NCBI GenBank assembly: GCA_031289235.1
Contig: JAITPU010000048.1
Coordinates: 1-6,023 of the forward strand
Length of the DNA: 6,023 nucleotides
DNA from: Eubacteriales Family XIII. Incertae Sedis bacterium
Lineage (GTDB): Bacteria; Bacillota; Clostridia; Peptostreptococcales; Anaerovoracaceae
Direction: 5' to 3'
A program made the translations under genes and the position numbers. Positions 6,002-6,023 of this stretch are shown one piece after another (positions within the stretch are counted from its first letter, which is position 1; each line of letters begins with the position of its first letter). The notes under the pieces are model-generated. The model did not search any database. It worked only from the letters and a program-made list of their open reading frames with translations, and was not told the origin of the DNA.

Positions 6002-6023
6002 TATAAAGCATGGGCGGGCGCGT

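Noticed and set aside
6010..6023. Start of a downstream gene at the ATG at 6010
   Set aside because: Only four codons are visible, and the nearest GGGA is 13 bases away; too little to call a gene. The ATG at 5986 opens only a six-codon frame.

Overview
The window looks like chromosomal DNA of a spore-forming, anaerobic member of the Clostridia (Bacillota). This rests on a SpoVB/MurJ-type flippase with the N-terminus usual in that class, a corrinoid adenosyltransferase, strong AAGGAG-type ribosome binding sites, and base composition near balanced with GC-rich third positions in most genes. The taxonomic call is inference; no rRNA or other marker gene is present. No mobile element, CRISPR array, tRNA or rRNA was seen.

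Layout. (1) Bases 1-455, plus strand: the 3' part of a CobO/BtuR-type corrinoid adenosyltransferase, whose ATP-binding P-loop lies before the window. (2) Bases 609-2186, plus strand: a secreted or membrane-anchored clan GH-A glycoside hydrolase, closest to family GH26, with an N-terminal domain I do not recognise; its start codon is uncertain. (3) Bases 2187-2243: a short convergent spacer with a hairpin and T-run that can end the gpmI transcript. (4) Bases 2244-3794, minus strand: a complete cofactor-independent phosphoglycerate mutase (gpmI) with a strong ribosome binding site and a well-formed promoter. (5) Bases 3795-4390: a 596-base divergent intergenic region that is AT-rich in the middle. 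It holds promoters for both flanking genes, a perfect 11+11 inverted repeat, and a GC-rich leader with a possible 39-codon leader ORF that stops two bases before the flippase start. (6) Bases 4391-6001, plus strand: a complete SpoVB/MurJ-like polytopic lipid-linked-oligosaccharide flippase.

How they fit together. The genes do not form one pathway: cobamide activation, extracellular polysaccharide hydrolysis, lower glycolysis and envelope or spore-wall assembly. The most informative stretch is the gpmI/flippase divergent region. A Mn-dependent glycolytic enzyme and a gene of a sporulation-linked family each have a recognisable promoter there and share an operator-like palindrome. I found no convincing new multi-gene system. 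The best candidates for something undescribed are the palindrome, the leader ORF of the flippase gene, and the GH26-like protein with Asn in place of the usual His before its catalytic acid and with an unassigned N-terminal domain.
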